NCBI GenBank assembly: GCA_944391515.1
Contig: CALXTW010000002.1
Location: 48,687-112,686 of the forward strand
DNA from: an uncultured Alphaproteobacteria bacterium
Lineage (GTDB): Bacteria > Pseudomonadota > Alphaproteobacteria > RF32 > CAG-239
Reading direction: 5' to 3'
DNA length: 64,000 bases
Of this stretch, positions 39,096 to 48,193 are shown piece by piece. The notes beneath the pieces are model-generated. The model was not told the origin of the DNA, did not search any database, and saw only the letters and a program-made list of their open reading frames with translations. The position numbers and the translations under genes are program-made. How positions within the stretch are numbered: position 1 is the first letter of the stretch; every line of letters begins with the position of its first letter.

Positions 39096-39755
39096 ATGAA
39101 GTTAAAAAATTTAACGCAAGATGAGGCGTGTCAGACACTTCTCACCCTTTTGCCCAAAGAGGCGAGGGATTTATTACATCTCTTTAATGATATTGGTATG
39201 CCGGATATCTCTTTGCAAAAATTAGGAAGCCGACAATACACCAGACTCGGAGACAAACACTTCAATAAAGGCGAAGAACTGTATGCATGGGTCTATTTCT
39301 ATAAAGGGATTATCTACTTTGTTCTTCCTGGACAAGAGCAGGCTTTTGCCACTAGAGAGGAAAACTTTTACTTTAAAGAAGTAAAAATTGGGCAAAGAGT
39401 TCCAATTACATATCAGATGATGCCGGGAGATAAAAAGACAGAAAATTGCTGTTTTATAAACACTTCTGATGGAAAACTACGGCTCATTCCGGAGTGGTGG
39501 CTCAATGTCTCAAAAGTGATTGACTATTACTTTTGTAATGCCCATCATGTCAAATATCGTTTACAGCAAATTCACATAGGACAAAAGAAAATGTTTGCTT
39601 GGAGGATGATATCGGTCAAACCCCAATCAATCCATTGGTTCGTAATTGAAAACGGTATTTTTGTAAGAGCATGTGATATGCAAAAGAATTATAGCTCTCA
39701 GATAAAAGAAGAGTTTCCTTTTGAGTTAAATAATGGAATCATAACTTTTAAATAA
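39096..39755 (+). CDS. Hypothetical protein, 219 aa
   Basis: I do not recognise this soluble protein. It has no signal peptide or membrane segment. The start at 39096 is inferred from an A/T-rich leader (TAAAACATAAAGCT) with no Shine-Dalgarno sequence; the 25 residues upstream of it look untranslated. Its layout, with an LRLIPEWWL motif in the middle and NNGIITF at the end, resembles LQLVPAWSL and HNGGIIMV in the gene at 40261, so they may be distant paralogs. The next gene follows after 7 nt. Confidence 0.55.
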   Translation: MKLKNLTQDEACQTLLTLLPKEARDLLHLFNDIGMPDISLQKLGSRQYTRLGDKHFNKGEELYAWVYFYKGIIYFVLPGQEQAFATREENFYFKEVKIGQRVPITYQMMPGDKKTENCCFINTSDGKLRLIPEWWLNVSKVIDYYFCNAHHVKYRLQQIHIGQKKMFAWRMISVKPQSIHWFVIENGIFVRACDMQKNYSSQIKEEFPFELNNGIITFK

Positions 39756-39762
39756 TTATTAT

Positions 39763-40128
39763 ATGGAAAATTTTTTAGCAAATTGGAAACAACATCGTCC
39801 GACATGGAGCTATGAGCTTCATGACAATTACGTCGTATTAACCAGTGTAGATAAAGAGCATTACAATACGCTTGATTTCATCGAAAGAAGTGGAGCTTAT
39901 TGGTTGATACCCGAGTTGAAAAAAACAGGAAAGAATATGCCGATAATTGTTTCAAGTGAACAAAATATCGGTGTTTTGTTTTCATCAACCTACCAAAAGA
40001 ATGTCTATTTGGTAAAACTAAAACAAGCCTGCCCGGAAATGAAAATTTCCCAATTTGGCAAGATATTGGCATTGGGAAATGTAGAACCCCAAAAAGCCCA
40101 GAAAATTTTAGAAAATATCTTAGCCTAA
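39763..40128 (+). CDS. Hypothetical protein, 121 aa
   Basis: I do not recognise this protein. It is soluble, with an early aromatic stretch (HRPTWSYELHDNYVVL) and a C-terminal helical KAQKILENILA. It starts 7 nt after the preceding orphan gene with no Shine-Dalgarno sequence (AATTATTATATG) and is followed by a strong terminator, so the two form a short operon. Confidence 0.6.
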   Translation: MENFLANWKQHRPTWSYELHDNYVVLTSVDKEHYNTLDFIERSGAYWLIPELKKTGKNMPIIVSSEQNIGVLFSSTYQKNVYLVKLKQACPEMKISQFGKILALGNVEPQKAQKILENILA

Positions 40129-40135
40129 TGGCAAT

Positions 40136-40172
40136 TAAAAAGCATTCCTGATAAACAGGAGTGCTTTTTTTT
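40136..40172 (+). terminator. Rho-independent terminator
   Basis: AAGCATTCCTG and CAGGAGTGCTT pair (one wobble) around ATAAA, followed by a T8 run. Confidence 0.9.
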
Positions 40173-40187
40173 GAAACAAAACAACTC

Positions 40188-40216
40188 TTGACAAAATTTC
40201 CCCAAAAGACTATTTT
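40188..40216 (+). promoter_or_regulatory. Sigma70 promoter
   Basis: TTGACA at 40188-40193, a 17-nt spacer and TATTTT at 40211-40216 lie 45 nt upstream of the gene at 40261. The leader after it is A/T-rich and has no Shine-Dalgarno sequence. Confidence 0.75.
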
Positions 40217-40260
40217 ATGAGCAAAATTTTATTATTTACAAACTATTAAAACAAAAGAAT

Positions 40261-40974
40261 ATGCAAAATTTAACAGAACAGGACATTCGTGCCGCAGTGC
40301 GGGACAAGTTCGGTAAAGAAACACCAGTGTATTTTAAGTTGCTGGAAGCCAAAGAGAACTTTGATTTGTTTCCTTATTACTTCATTAAAGGGAAAAAATA
40401 CAAACTCTGGATTTGCTCATGTCCGGATGACATGAAGGAATTAACAATAGTGGCAATCCCAGGTTTAGAAGGAATAAAGACCATTCCATCAGAAATCTTT
40501 GGGGATTTCACTAAAGCTCAAAATACAGCGATTTATGCCATGTATAAGGGCACGATTCCTCAAGACTATTCAGGCATTAAGTATGACTTTTGCAAAGATA
40601 AAGATGACTATCGTGTCATCCGTAATTTTAACAAAGGGCTGCAATTGGTGCCAGCTTGGTCTTTAGAAAAAAGAGCAATGACACAATTGGTGCAAAAAAA
40701 ATATCCCAATAGTGTGATAACAGCAGTTCTTCGTATCTTTGGGGCTCCCGAAGGTGAGAAAAAAGTCTGTTGGGAGATATTTATTGTAAACCGCAGCCTC
40801 AGGCGTCCGGAGCTCTCATATACTTATTTTGATATCGCTGCTGGAAAATTTATCAAAACGCCGTTTGAACAAGGAGTAAAAGATCGCATTCCGATTGCGC
40901 ATAACGGCGGAATCATAATGGTAGATAACGTCAATTTCAAAAATGACGGGCAGAAACTAAGTTGGGGAATTTAA
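40261..40974 (+). CDS. Hypothetical protein, 237 aa
   Basis: I do not recognise this soluble protein. It has alternating charged and aromatic stretches, an LQLVPAWSL motif near residue 125 and HNGGIIMVDN near the end, both echoed in the orphan gene at 39096. No catalytic motif stands out. It has its own promoter, an SD-less leader (AAAACAAAAGAAT before ATG), and is followed after 18 nt by another orphan. Confidence 0.6.
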   Translation: MQNLTEQDIRAAVRDKFGKETPVYFKLLEAKENFDLFPYYFIKGKKYKLWICSCPDDMKELTIVAIPGLEGIKTIPSEIFGDFTKAQNTAIYAMYKGTIPQDYSGIKYDFCKDKDDYRVIRNFNKGLQLVPAWSLEKRAMTQLVQKKYPNSVITAVLRIFGAPEGEKKVCWEIFIVNRSLRRPELSYTYFDIAAGKFIKTPFEQGVKDRIPIAHNGGIIMVDNVNFKNDGQKLSWGI

Positions 40975-40992
40975 CCATAAAAAATAAGTATT

Positions 40993-41724
40993 ATGAAACA
41001 GGATATTTTTAATGATTTGGAGGATTTCTGGAAGAATCTTCCAAATGCCGGAGAGGTATCAACCTTTTGGCAAGATATTGAAAAAGAAGTTCCGAATTGT
41101 ATCGATGCCGTCATCTTGCAAGATGATATGTTTGACACGGTAGGAATGGCTTCAATTATGCTTTATCGCATGCGAGAACATAATATGAAAGTGCCGGTTT
41201 TTTACCTGATAGGAGATTATAATCCGCTCTTAAAATGTGAAAACACCGAAAAGATGCGGAATATAGCCCTTAATCTGGGAATAAAAAACATCAACATCCG
41301 GAGCTACAATATTCCTGAAATGAAGGACAGAATAGCCTTCTTCAAAAAGGAATTGGAAGGCAAAAAGGTTGCTTTTGTTACAAGTTTGGTGCGCTATTTG
41401 CCACTCAAGTTTGCGCTGGAAAGTCTCTCCAAAAACTGTGAGACATACTTCAATGTTGCAAATGAAACTCTGGAAGACGCCTTGACTTGGGTAAATTGCA
41501 ATGCTGCCGGCGGAGGTTTGGTTTTGTTGCATAAAATTGCCACATGGTATTTAGCCAGTGGTCTTTTGCCAGAAAGCTTTAAGGGGTATGTCCACTTGAA
41601 CCTCTGGCAAAAAATGCAAATCAAATTCTCGGTAATGTTGCATCAGCACCGCATAGAAGTTGAAACAGCGTTAATGCTAAGAAATTACCAACGTCTTTTC
41701 CGTAAAAGAAATTGGGCTTACTAA
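40993..41724 (+). CDS. Hypothetical protein, 243 aa, possibly DUF218/YdcF-like
   Basis: This soluble protein is unassigned. The order of elements (CIDAVILQDDMF, ASIMLYRMREHNMKVPVFYLIGDY, TEKMRNIALNLGI, and a later KVAFVTSLVRYLPLKFALE) resembles the Rossmann-like DUF218/YdcF fold, where a helix-strand unit precedes a GG loop and a nT-EN-type helix. Key residues of that family are not clearly present, so this is a weak structural guess. The leader lacks a Shine-Dalgarno sequence. It is the last gene of a two-gene unit with 40261. Confidence 0.5.
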   Translation: MKQDIFNDLEDFWKNLPNAGEVSTFWQDIEKEVPNCIDAVILQDDMFDTVGMASIMLYRMREHNMKVPVFYLIGDYNPLLKCENTEKMRNIALNLGIKNINIRSYNIPEMKDRIAFFKKELEGKKVAFVTSLVRYLPLKFALESLSKNCETYFNVANETLEDALTWVNCNAAGGGLVLLHKIATWYLASGLLPESFKGYVHLNLWQKMQIKFSVMLHQHRIEVETALMLRNYQRLFRKRNWAY

Positions 41725-41770
41725 AATATAAGAACAGGCATGGTGAAATATCCGTGCCTTTTCTTATATT
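41725..41770 (+). terminator. Long hairpin after orphan gene
   Basis: A 19-nt arm (41725-41743) pairs with 41752-41770 with one mismatch and one wobble, starting directly after the stop codon. A U-run is lacking below the stem, so it could also be an RNA-stabilising structure. Confidence 0.6.
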
Positions 41771-41882
41771 TAAATACATTCAAAAATATCCACAAGAGTC
41801 AAAATTTTAGAAAGATTGTTGTCAATTTGAAAGATTCGGGTTAGTTTCAAGCTAGATTAAATTTAAACATAAGGTGAGATAA

Positions 41883-43055
41883 ATGTCATTCAAAAACAAC
41901 ATGTTGCTCGCAGCAATTTCAATTTTAGCATTAACTTCTTGCAAAGAAGATAATGCCGCGACCCAAACCCAACAACAAGCTCCGGTCGTATCGGCCATCA
42001 GGGTAGAACCTCGCAATATTCCGTTAACCTTTGAATATGCCGCCAGAGCTCAAGGCTCAAAAGAAACCGAAGTCAGAGCACGTGTTGGAGGTATTTTATT
42101 AAAACGAAATTACGTTGAAGGCTCAACGGTTCAAGAAGGAGACATTTTGTTTGAAATTGACCCTGAGCCGTTTAAAGTAGCACTGGCTCAGGCAAAAGCT
42201 TCTCTGGCTCAAAATCAAGCGCAATTAAAAGCCGCCGAAACCCAATGGGCAAGAATTTCTAAACTTTTTGAACAACATGTGGTGAGTGAAAAATCTCGTG
42301 ATGATGCTTTAGCAAACCTAGATTCTTTGCGCGCCAGCACACAGTTGGCTAAAGCCCAAGTAGATAAAGCCGAGCTTGATTTAGGCTACACGACTGTTCG
42401 CGCCCCCATCAGTGGCATCACCAGCATGGAAGCACAGTCCGAAGGCAGCCTGATAAGCACGACGGACAATTCCAGTCTTTTGACGACAATTACGCAATTA
42501 GACCCGATTTATGTAATTTTTTCAGCTTCTGAAAATGAAATTTTGTCATTAACCAACATGGTTGAAAGAGGTCTGATAACCAATCCTTACAACACAAAAG
42601 ATATTAAAGCCAAAGTAAAATTTGGTAATGATACTTTGTATAGTGAAGAAGGAGAAATTAATTTCATAAATCCAAGTATTGATGAAAGTACCGGTACAAT
42701 TAAATTAAGAGCCGTCTTTCCAAACCCGAAAGGCAAACTTCGCCCGGGTCAGTTTTTAAGACTGTTGATGGAAGGAATGACCCGCGTCAACGCCTTAGTC
42801 GTTCCTCAAGAAGCGATTATGCAAAATGCCGACGCAACAACGGTTTATCGTGTAAATGCTCAAGGAATTGTTGAAAGTGTCAGTGTTCAAACAGGTCTCA
42901 CCACGCAAGATGGAGGCTGGATTATAGACAGCGGCCTAAATCCTGGAGATATTATCATTACCAGCGGTGTGATGAAAGTTCGCCCGGGCATGAGTGTTAA
43001 AACCACAATTGCCACGAATGAGGAAGTACCGGCAAAGATTATTGAAGAAGAATAA
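41883..43055 (+). CDS. RND efflux periplasmic adaptor (AcrA/MexA-like lipoprotein)
   Basis: This membrane fusion protein of 390 residues links an RND pump to an outer-membrane channel. The lipoprotein signal ends in the lipobox ALTSC. Then follow the barrel-sandwich half (VRARVGGILLKRNYVEGSTVQEGD), a coiled-coil hairpin (about 95-160, with ALAQAKASLAQNQAQLKAAE), and LDLGYTTVRAPISGI and RPGQFLRL strands. The RND pump gene follows after 19 nt. No tolC-like gene and no adjacent regulator are seen. A TTGAAA/TTTCAA inverted pair at 41827-41850 lies near the probable promoter and might be an operator. Confidence 0.93.
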   Translation: MSFKNNMLLAAISILALTSCKEDNAATQTQQQAPVVSAIRVEPRNIPLTFEYAARAQGSKETEVRARVGGILLKRNYVEGSTVQEGDILFEIDPEPFKVALAQAKASLAQNQAQLKAAETQWARISKLFEQHVVSEKSRDDALANLDSLRASTQLAKAQVDKAELDLGYTTVRAPISGITSMEAQSEGSLISTTDNSSLLTTITQLDPIYVIFSASENEILSLTNMVERGLITNPYNTKDIKAKVKFGNDTLYSEEGEINFINPSIDESTGTIKLRAVFPNPKGKLRPGQFLRLLMEGMTRVNALVVPQEAIMQNADATTVYRVNAQGIVESVSVQTGLTTQDGGWIIDSGLNPGDIIITSGVMKVRPGMSVKTTIATNEEVPAKIIEEE

Positions 43056-43074
43056 AATCTAGAGCGGGGGAAAG

Positions 43075-46000
43075 ATGTTTTCAAAATTCTTTATTGAGAG
43101 ACCGATATTTGCGACGGTAATATCATTAATCATCACCTTAGCGGGATTGGTTTCAATCAAAGTTTTGCCGATTGAACAATATCCGAGTATCGTTCCGACC
43201 GAAATTCAAATTACAGCAACATATCCCGGAGCCACGGCCGAGGTCTTGGCTGATACGGTTGCGGCACCGATAGAGCAAGAGCTCAATGGCGTTAAGAATA
43301 TGATTTATATGTATTCTACCGCTTCATCTCAGGGATATTTAACGATTGGTGCGGTTTTTGATATTGGAACGGATCCGGATCAAGCCACCATTGACGTTAA
43401 CAATAAAGTGCAAATGGCCACGTCAAAATTGCCGAGTGAGGTGACCAAACAAGGCGTAATAGTGCAAGAGAAGTCAAACTCCATTTTGCAGGTTGTAACC
43501 ATGCGTTCAACCTCCAAGCGCTATGATACGGTTTTTGTTTCCAACTATGCCTTGTTAAACGTTTTGGATGAATTAAAGCGTATTAAAGGTGTGAGTGATG
43601 CTTCGCTGTTTGCCTCACAAGACTATTCTATGAGAATTTGGCTAAGTCCGGATAAGTTAGCTGACTATAATTTGACCCCGCAAGATGTCATTGCCGCTAT
43701 TCAAGAGCAAAACTCGCAGTTTGCTGCCGGCCAATTCGGTCAAGAACCAATGAATGAATATATTGCCTATACATATTCCGTTAACACCAAAGGCCGTTTG
43801 GTCGATGAAAAAGAATTTGGTGATATAATCCTTCGTACAGATGAAAAAGGAGGAATCTTAAGACTGAAAGATGTCGCTCGAATTGAGTTAGGAGCACAAG
43901 ATTATAGTGTATCTTCAAAGTTCAATGGAGAAGACGCCATCGCTTTTGCAATTTATCTGCAATCAAATGCCAATGCTTTGGAAACAGCTGAAGCTGTACG
44001 TAATAAATTGGAAGAATTATCCAAACGTTTTCCTGATGGCATTGTCTATGAAATTCCATACGATACCACTTTGTTTGTAAAAGAGTCGATTAACGAAGTT
44101 GTTCATACCTTTGTCGAAGCGGTCGGCTTGGTTATCTTAGTGGTTTATTTGTTCTTGCAAAATATGCGCGCGACGTTGATTCCGATTTTGGCCGTACCGG
44201 TTTCAATTATCGGTGCTTTTGCAGGAATGTATGCCTTAGGCTTTTCAATCAACTTGTTAACATTGTTTGGTTTAATCTTGGCCATCGGTATTGTGGTTGA
44301 TGACGCGATTATCGTTCTGGAAAACGTTGAGCGTATTATGGAAGAGGAGGGGCTGTCTCCTAAAGAAGCCGCCATCAAATCCATGCAAGAAGTTTCCGGC
44401 CCGGTTGTTGCGGTGGCATTGGTCTTGGCCTCAGTGTTTATTCCGATTGCCTTTTTGGGTGGTATGACCGGTGTTATGTATAAGCAATTCTCGGTCACCA
44501 TTGCCGTATCCGTATTGATTTCGGCCTTGGTTGCTTTGACTTTGACGCCATCTTTATGCGCCTTGATAATCAAACGTCGCCAGCACCAAAAAGAAAAGTT
44601 GGTCTTTTTCCGCTGGTTTGATGATGCTTTTGAAAAAATTACGGAAATGTATTTGAATGCCGTAAAGTTTTTCTTAGCCAAAAGGAAAATGGCCGTTCTT
44701 TTGTATGTAGCCATGTTTGGCATCATCCTTTGGATGTTTAAGCTCATTCCAGGCGGATTGGTCCCTCAAGAAGATATGGGAAACTTGCTCATGGCATATG
44801 ATATGCCGGCAGCAGCTTCTTTACCTCGCACGGAAAAAATGACCGATGCCGTATCACAAGAACTGTTATCCAACCCCAATGTTGCAAGCTTAACCACGAT
44901 TAACGGTTATAATATTTTGTCAGGTTCACAAAATACCTATTCAGGCATAAGCTTTATTACATTACAAGATTGGAAAGACAGACAATCAAAATCCCAAACA
45001 GCAGAGGCTTTGGCTCAAGTATTTACCGGTTATGGGATGAGTCAACCCGAAGGTATCGGTTATGCGTTCAGTATGCCGCCGATTATGGGTATGAGTATGA
45101 CCGGAGGTTTTGAAGCTTATATTCAAAACCGAGCAGGGCACACCTCACAAGAATTGATGGCAGAAACACAAAAATTGGTCGATGCGGCCAATAAAAATCC
45201 GGCACTGAAAAATGTTCGTACGACGTTTTCCGTCTCAACGCCACAGTATCAAATTGACTTGGATAGAGAAAAAGCCAGAATACTTAATGTTTCGATTAAT
45301 GCCATATATACGGTAATGCAATCCACCTTTGGAAGTGTGTATGTAAATGACTTTACTTATCAGGGGCGAAACTTCCGCGTAACCGTTCAATCGGAATCTC
45401 AATTCCGTCGTACGCCAGACGACTTGCGTTATGTCTATGTAAAATCCAATAACGGCCAACTTGTTCCTCTATCAACCTTGATAAAAGTCAAACGTGTCAC
45501 CGGACCGGAATTGGTTAACCGTTTGAATATTTTTCCTGCCGCCAAAATCATGGGTGATCCGGCTCTGGGATATTCATCAGGACAAGCTATTGCCGCTTTG
45601 GAAGAAGTTGCTAACCAAGTTTTGGATAAAGACTATTCATTGTCTTGGATTGGTTCAGCTTATCAAGAAAAGCAGGCTGGCGGAGCTTCAACCCAAGCAT
45701 TCATATTTGGTATCATCATGGTATTTTTAATCTTGTCAGCACAATATGAAAAATGGTCTTTGCCGATGGTTGTTATTTTATCTGTTCCATTTGCGGTATG
45801 TGGAGCATTAATTGCAACATGGTTGAGAGGCACACAAAATGACTTGTATTTCCAAGTTGGTCTCGTCACTTTGATTGGTTTGGCCGCTAAAAACGCCATT
45901 TTGATTGTTGAATTTGCGGTAATGCAGGTTCAGTCGGGCTTAACTTATGCGCAAGCAGCTGTGGAGGCGGCAAAACTTCGTTTCCGTCCGATTGTGATGA

Positions 46001-46251
46001 CTTCTTTGGCCTTTACCTTAGGTGTTGTTCCGTTAGCCATTAGCAGTGGTGCCGGTGCGGCCAGCCGTCACGCCATTGGCACGGGGTTAATCGGTGGTAT
46101 GTTAATGTCCACATTTATTGCAACACTTTTTGTTCCGATGATGTTTGCCGTTATAGGAGAAACTTTTGATGAGGAGAATATCGTTAGAAAGAAAATCAAA
46201 AAACGCGCAATAAGAGAAGGCCGCCCATTGTTGAAAGACAAACGGAAATAA
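43075..46251 (+). CDS. RND multidrug efflux transporter (AcrB-like)
   Basis: This 1058-residue inner-membrane proton-driven pump of the HAE1 class has twelve helices and two large periplasmic loops. The start FFIERPIFATVISLIITLAG, the helix-4 motif GLILAIGIVVDDAIIVLENVER with the proton-relay aspartates, and GLAAKNAILIVEFA in helix 10 are all present. The length is typical. It partners the adaptor encoded 19 nt upstream. Substrates are likely hydrophobic toxic compounds (family knowledge). Cassette C begins right after its terminator. Confidence 0.95.
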   Translation: MFSKFFIERPIFATVISLIITLAGLVSIKVLPIEQYPSIVPTEIQITATYPGATAEVLADTVAAPIEQELNGVKNMIYMYSTASSQGYLTIGAVFDIGTDPDQATIDVNNKVQMATSKLPSEVTKQGVIVQEKSNSILQVVTMRSTSKRYDTVFVSNYALLNVLDELKRIKGVSDASLFASQDYSMRIWLSPDKLADYNLTPQDVIAAIQEQNSQFAAGQFGQEPMNEYIAYTYSVNTKGRLVDEKEFGDIILRTDEKGGILRLKDVARIELGAQDYSVSSKFNGEDAIAFAIYLQSNANALETAEAVRNKLEELSKRFPDGIVYEIPYDTTLFVKESINEVVHTFVEAVGLVILVVYLFLQNMRATLIPILAVPVSIIGAFAGMYALGFSINLLTLFGLILAIGIVVDDAIIVLENVERIMEEEGLSPKEAAIKSMQEVSGPVVAVALVLASVFIPIAFLGGMTGVMYKQFSVTIAVSVLISALVALTLTPSLCALIIKRRQHQKEKLVFFRWFDDAFEKITEMYLNAVKFFLAKRKMAVLLYVAMFGIILWMFKLIPGGLVPQEDMGNLLMAYDMPAAASLPRTEKMTDAVSQELLSNPNVASLTTINGYNILSGSQNTYSGISFITLQDWKDRQSKSQTAEALAQVFTGYGMSQPEGIGYAFSMPPIMGMSMTGGFEAYIQNRAGHTSQELMAETQKLVDAANKNPALKNVRTTFSVSTPQYQIDLDREKARILNVSINAIYTVMQSTFGSVYVNDFTYQGRNFRVTVQSESQFRRTPDDLRYVYVKSNNGQLVPLSTLIKVKRVTGPELVNRLNIFPAAKIMGDPALGYSSGQAIAALEEVANQVLDKDYSLSWIGSAYQEKQAGGASTQAFIFGIIMVFLILSAQYEKWSLPMVVILSVPFAVCGALIATWLRGTQNDLYFQVGLVTLIGLAAKNAILIVEFAVMQVQSGLTYAQAAVEAAKLRFRPIVMTSLAFTLGVVPLAISSGAGAASRHAIGTGLIGGMLMSTFIATLFVPMMFAVIGETFDEENIVRKKIKKRAIREGRPLLKDKRK

Positions 46252-46260
46252 GCCAGACAA

Positions 46261-46286
46261 AAGCCTCTCTGATGAGAGGCTTTTGT
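46261..46286 (+). terminator. RND operon terminator, shared stem with cassettes
   Basis: AAGCCTCTC at 46261-46269 pairs with GAGAGGCTT at 46274-46282, followed by TTGTTTTAATATCTTTAG. Stem and flank match those before cassettes A and B. Confidence 0.85.
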
Positions 46287-46329
46287 TTTAATATCTTTAG
46301 CCAAAATAAAAATCTTAATTTAAAACTGT

Positions 46330-46358
46330 TTGACATAATGCAAACCATATGCTAAATT
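46330..46358 (+). promoter_or_regulatory. Cassette C promoter
   Basis: TTGACA at 46330-46335, a 17-nt spacer ending in TGC, and TAAATT at 46353-46358; same architecture and downstream leader as cassettes A and B. Confidence 0.85.
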
Positions 46359-46394
46359 ATAACATGATAGGGTTCAGTTATAATGAGGTATATT

Positions 46395-47318
46395 ATGAGA
46401 AAGCAGCTTGTGATAGGATTATCCATACTCGCACTAACCGGATTGGGCGGTGTGAGTAACAATAGTGTTCATGAACATTCACAATCAGCAACCTCTAAAT
46501 ACATACACTTCGTAAGAACTTGTCAAAACCAAACCTTTGAACCTCTATCTCGGGCAAGCCTAGAGATAGGCTTGCCTTATCGTTTCAGTTTCCAAACCGC
46601 TTCAGTGCAATTTATTACCGGCGGGGGCAATCTTGATTTTGGCAATATGGATTTTACCGACCCGACGATTGAGCAATGCCAAAAAGACGGTTACAGCCTG
46701 ACCAATTGCGGTTCAGGTCAGCTTCAGGGTTTGAAATGCCCGTATAATTCAGCTTATTTTCAGGAATGTTGTGATGCTCGTTATAAATACGACAAGAGTG
46801 CTTGCTCGTACCCTAACACCGTCAGCGGGGATAGCTGCGGCGGTAAATTTATGTGTTATTGCGACAGGAGTTTGTATCCGGTAACGAGCTGTAGCTCTCC
46901 GCAAGTCCCTGAAGGAACCGGTTGTGTTGAAGATGGCGTAACTTATTACAGCAAATGTGTTTGCCCGAGTAACTATAATCAAACTTGTGACGGAGAAAAT
47001 CTCCAAGGTGTGGGCGAAGGTTGCATCCAAGACGGCGTAACCAAATATACCTCATGCCAATGTAAGAGTGGTTACAATATGACTTGTTCGGACTTAGGAC
47101 CGGTAACCCCAACCGATTATTGCCTTAAAGACGGAATTAAATATTACAACAACTGCAAAACTTGTGAGAATAAATGTTCACTTTCAAGCTGTCCGACAGG
47201 GAATGTATGCGAATATGAAGATTGCTCACAAAAGTACTGCGTCACGGGTTGTGCAGTAGGCTATAAGGATTTGGATAATTCTTGGTGCAACGGAGCAATG
47301 CGTTGCTGGTTTAAGTAA
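46395..47318 (+). CDS. Cassette C cysteine-rich secreted protein, 307 aa
   Basis: This is the first gene of cassette C. The signal peptide is MRKQLVIGLSILALTGLGG. The protein has 30 cysteines: the 29 shared with the other copies plus one in the variable N-terminal part (RTCQNQ). The repeat units are CVEDGVTYYSKCVC, CIQDGVTKYTSCQC and CLKDGIKYYNNCKTC. From ARYKYDKS onward it is very close to the cassette A protein, including CGGKFMCYCDRSLYP and NLQGVGEGC, while the N-terminal part is more different. ATG 46395 follows GAGG and matches the other copies. The upstream segment with MRYI is probably not translated. Confidence 0.8.
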   Translation: MRKQLVIGLSILALTGLGGVSNNSVHEHSQSATSKYIHFVRTCQNQTFEPLSRASLEIGLPYRFSFQTASVQFITGGGNLDFGNMDFTDPTIEQCQKDGYSLTNCGSGQLQGLKCPYNSAYFQECCDARYKYDKSACSYPNTVSGDSCGGKFMCYCDRSLYPVTSCSSPQVPEGTGCVEDGVTYYSKCVCPSNYNQTCDGENLQGVGEGCIQDGVTKYTSCQCKSGYNMTCSDLGPVTPTDYCLKDGIKYYNNCKTCENKCSLSSCPTGNVCEYEDCSQKYCVTGCAVGYKDLDNSWCNGAMRCWFK

Positions 47319-47335
47319 GCAAAAGGAGAAAGACC

Positions 47336-48157
47336 ATGATAAAGAAAAATTTATTAATTGCAGGAGCAATGCTGTTGATATTAACTGCTTTCTCCGTAAA
47401 CAAAGTACAAGCGCAAACTTGTGTTATGCCGCCGTCATGTGAAGATTTGGGTTATAAGCAAACAGAGGAAGATTGTAATGGAGTAGATATTGTTTTAAAA
47501 TGTCCGACAGATATGAGTAAGATGGCATGTTTGGGAAGTTCGGTTAGTCAAGATGTTTCGCTGGGCGCAATATTATACGGAGATGGAACAGTCTCTAGCG
47601 AACTTATTTCAGGCAAGAAACCAATCGGCGTGGTGTTTGATATATTTAACCGCTTAGCGGTAGCCTTGAACGATGTTAAATATGGTGGCATTGCGGGAAG
47701 TGATGATATGCTTTGGTCCATTGGGTCCGATGATATACCTAATTTGGAGAATTGTACGGAATATGATACAGTTATCACTACTTGCGGAACAGATGGCAGA
47801 GCCAATACGGATGCAATATTAGCCAATAACCGTGACAGTGATAACCATGTAATGAATGCAATCAATCCTTATCAACCATCAGGTTGCAGTGCGGATTTTT
47901 GCAAAGCAGGAAAATGGTTTTTGCCGAGTCTATTAGAGTTAAAGGCCATATATAATTTAAAGAGCTCGATTCAAGATACATTAACATTCTTGAGTGCAGT
48001 AGGAGCTACTCAATTACTAACTGCAACCTATTGGTCTTCTACCGAGAGAGATGAATCTAATATGTGGATTTTAGATATGGAAAACGGTTATCAATCTACC
48101 CACCTTAAAAATACTGGTTACGATGGATGCTACGTTCGGCCGGTGGTGAAATTTTAA
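47336..48157 (+). CDS. Cassette C partner: secreted Lcl_C/DUF1566-like protein, 273 aa
   Basis: This is the second gene of cassette C. A signal peptide (AMLLILTAFSVNKVQA before QTCV) is followed by the same head as the cassette B protein (QTCVMPPSCEDLGY, KCPTDMSKMACL, GAILYGDGTVS, KKPIGVVFDIFNRLAVAL). The C-terminal half fits the Lcl_C/DUF1566 pattern best of the three: GKWFLPSLLELKAIYNL, TYWSSTERDESNMWIL, and the closing CYVRPVVKF. Lcl-type domains are lectin-like and often surface-exposed; glycan binding is an inference. It starts 17 nt after its cysteine-rich partner, with GGAGAAAGACC ahead of ATG. Confidence 0.8.
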   Translation: MIKKNLLIAGAMLLILTAFSVNKVQAQTCVMPPSCEDLGYKQTEEDCNGVDIVLKCPTDMSKMACLGSSVSQDVSLGAILYGDGTVSSELISGKKPIGVVFDIFNRLAVALNDVKYGGIAGSDDMLWSIGSDDIPNLENCTEYDTVITTCGTDGRANTDAILANNRDSDNHVMNAINPYQPSGCSADFCKAGKWFLPSLLELKAIYNLKSSIQDTLTFLSAVGATQLLTATYWSSTERDESNMWILDMENGYQSTHLKNTGYDGCYVRPVVKF

Positions 48158-48167
48158 TAACAAAAAG

Positions 48168-48193
48168 AAAGCGGGGATAATCCCCGCTTTTTT
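48168..48193. terminator. Terminator between cassette C and cyclophilin gene
   Basis: AAAGCGGGGA and TCCCCGCTTT pair around TAA, with T-run; it overlaps the stop codon of the convergent cyclophilin gene. Confidence 0.88.

Noticed and set aside
41827..41850. TTGAAA/TTTCAA inverted pair as an efflux repressor operator
   Set aside because: Short, AT-rich, and no regulator gene is adjacent; mentioned only as a remark under the adaptor gene.
44145..44747. 200-residue minus-strand frame inside the RND pump gene
   Set aside because: It is a shadow of the well-supported transporter gene.
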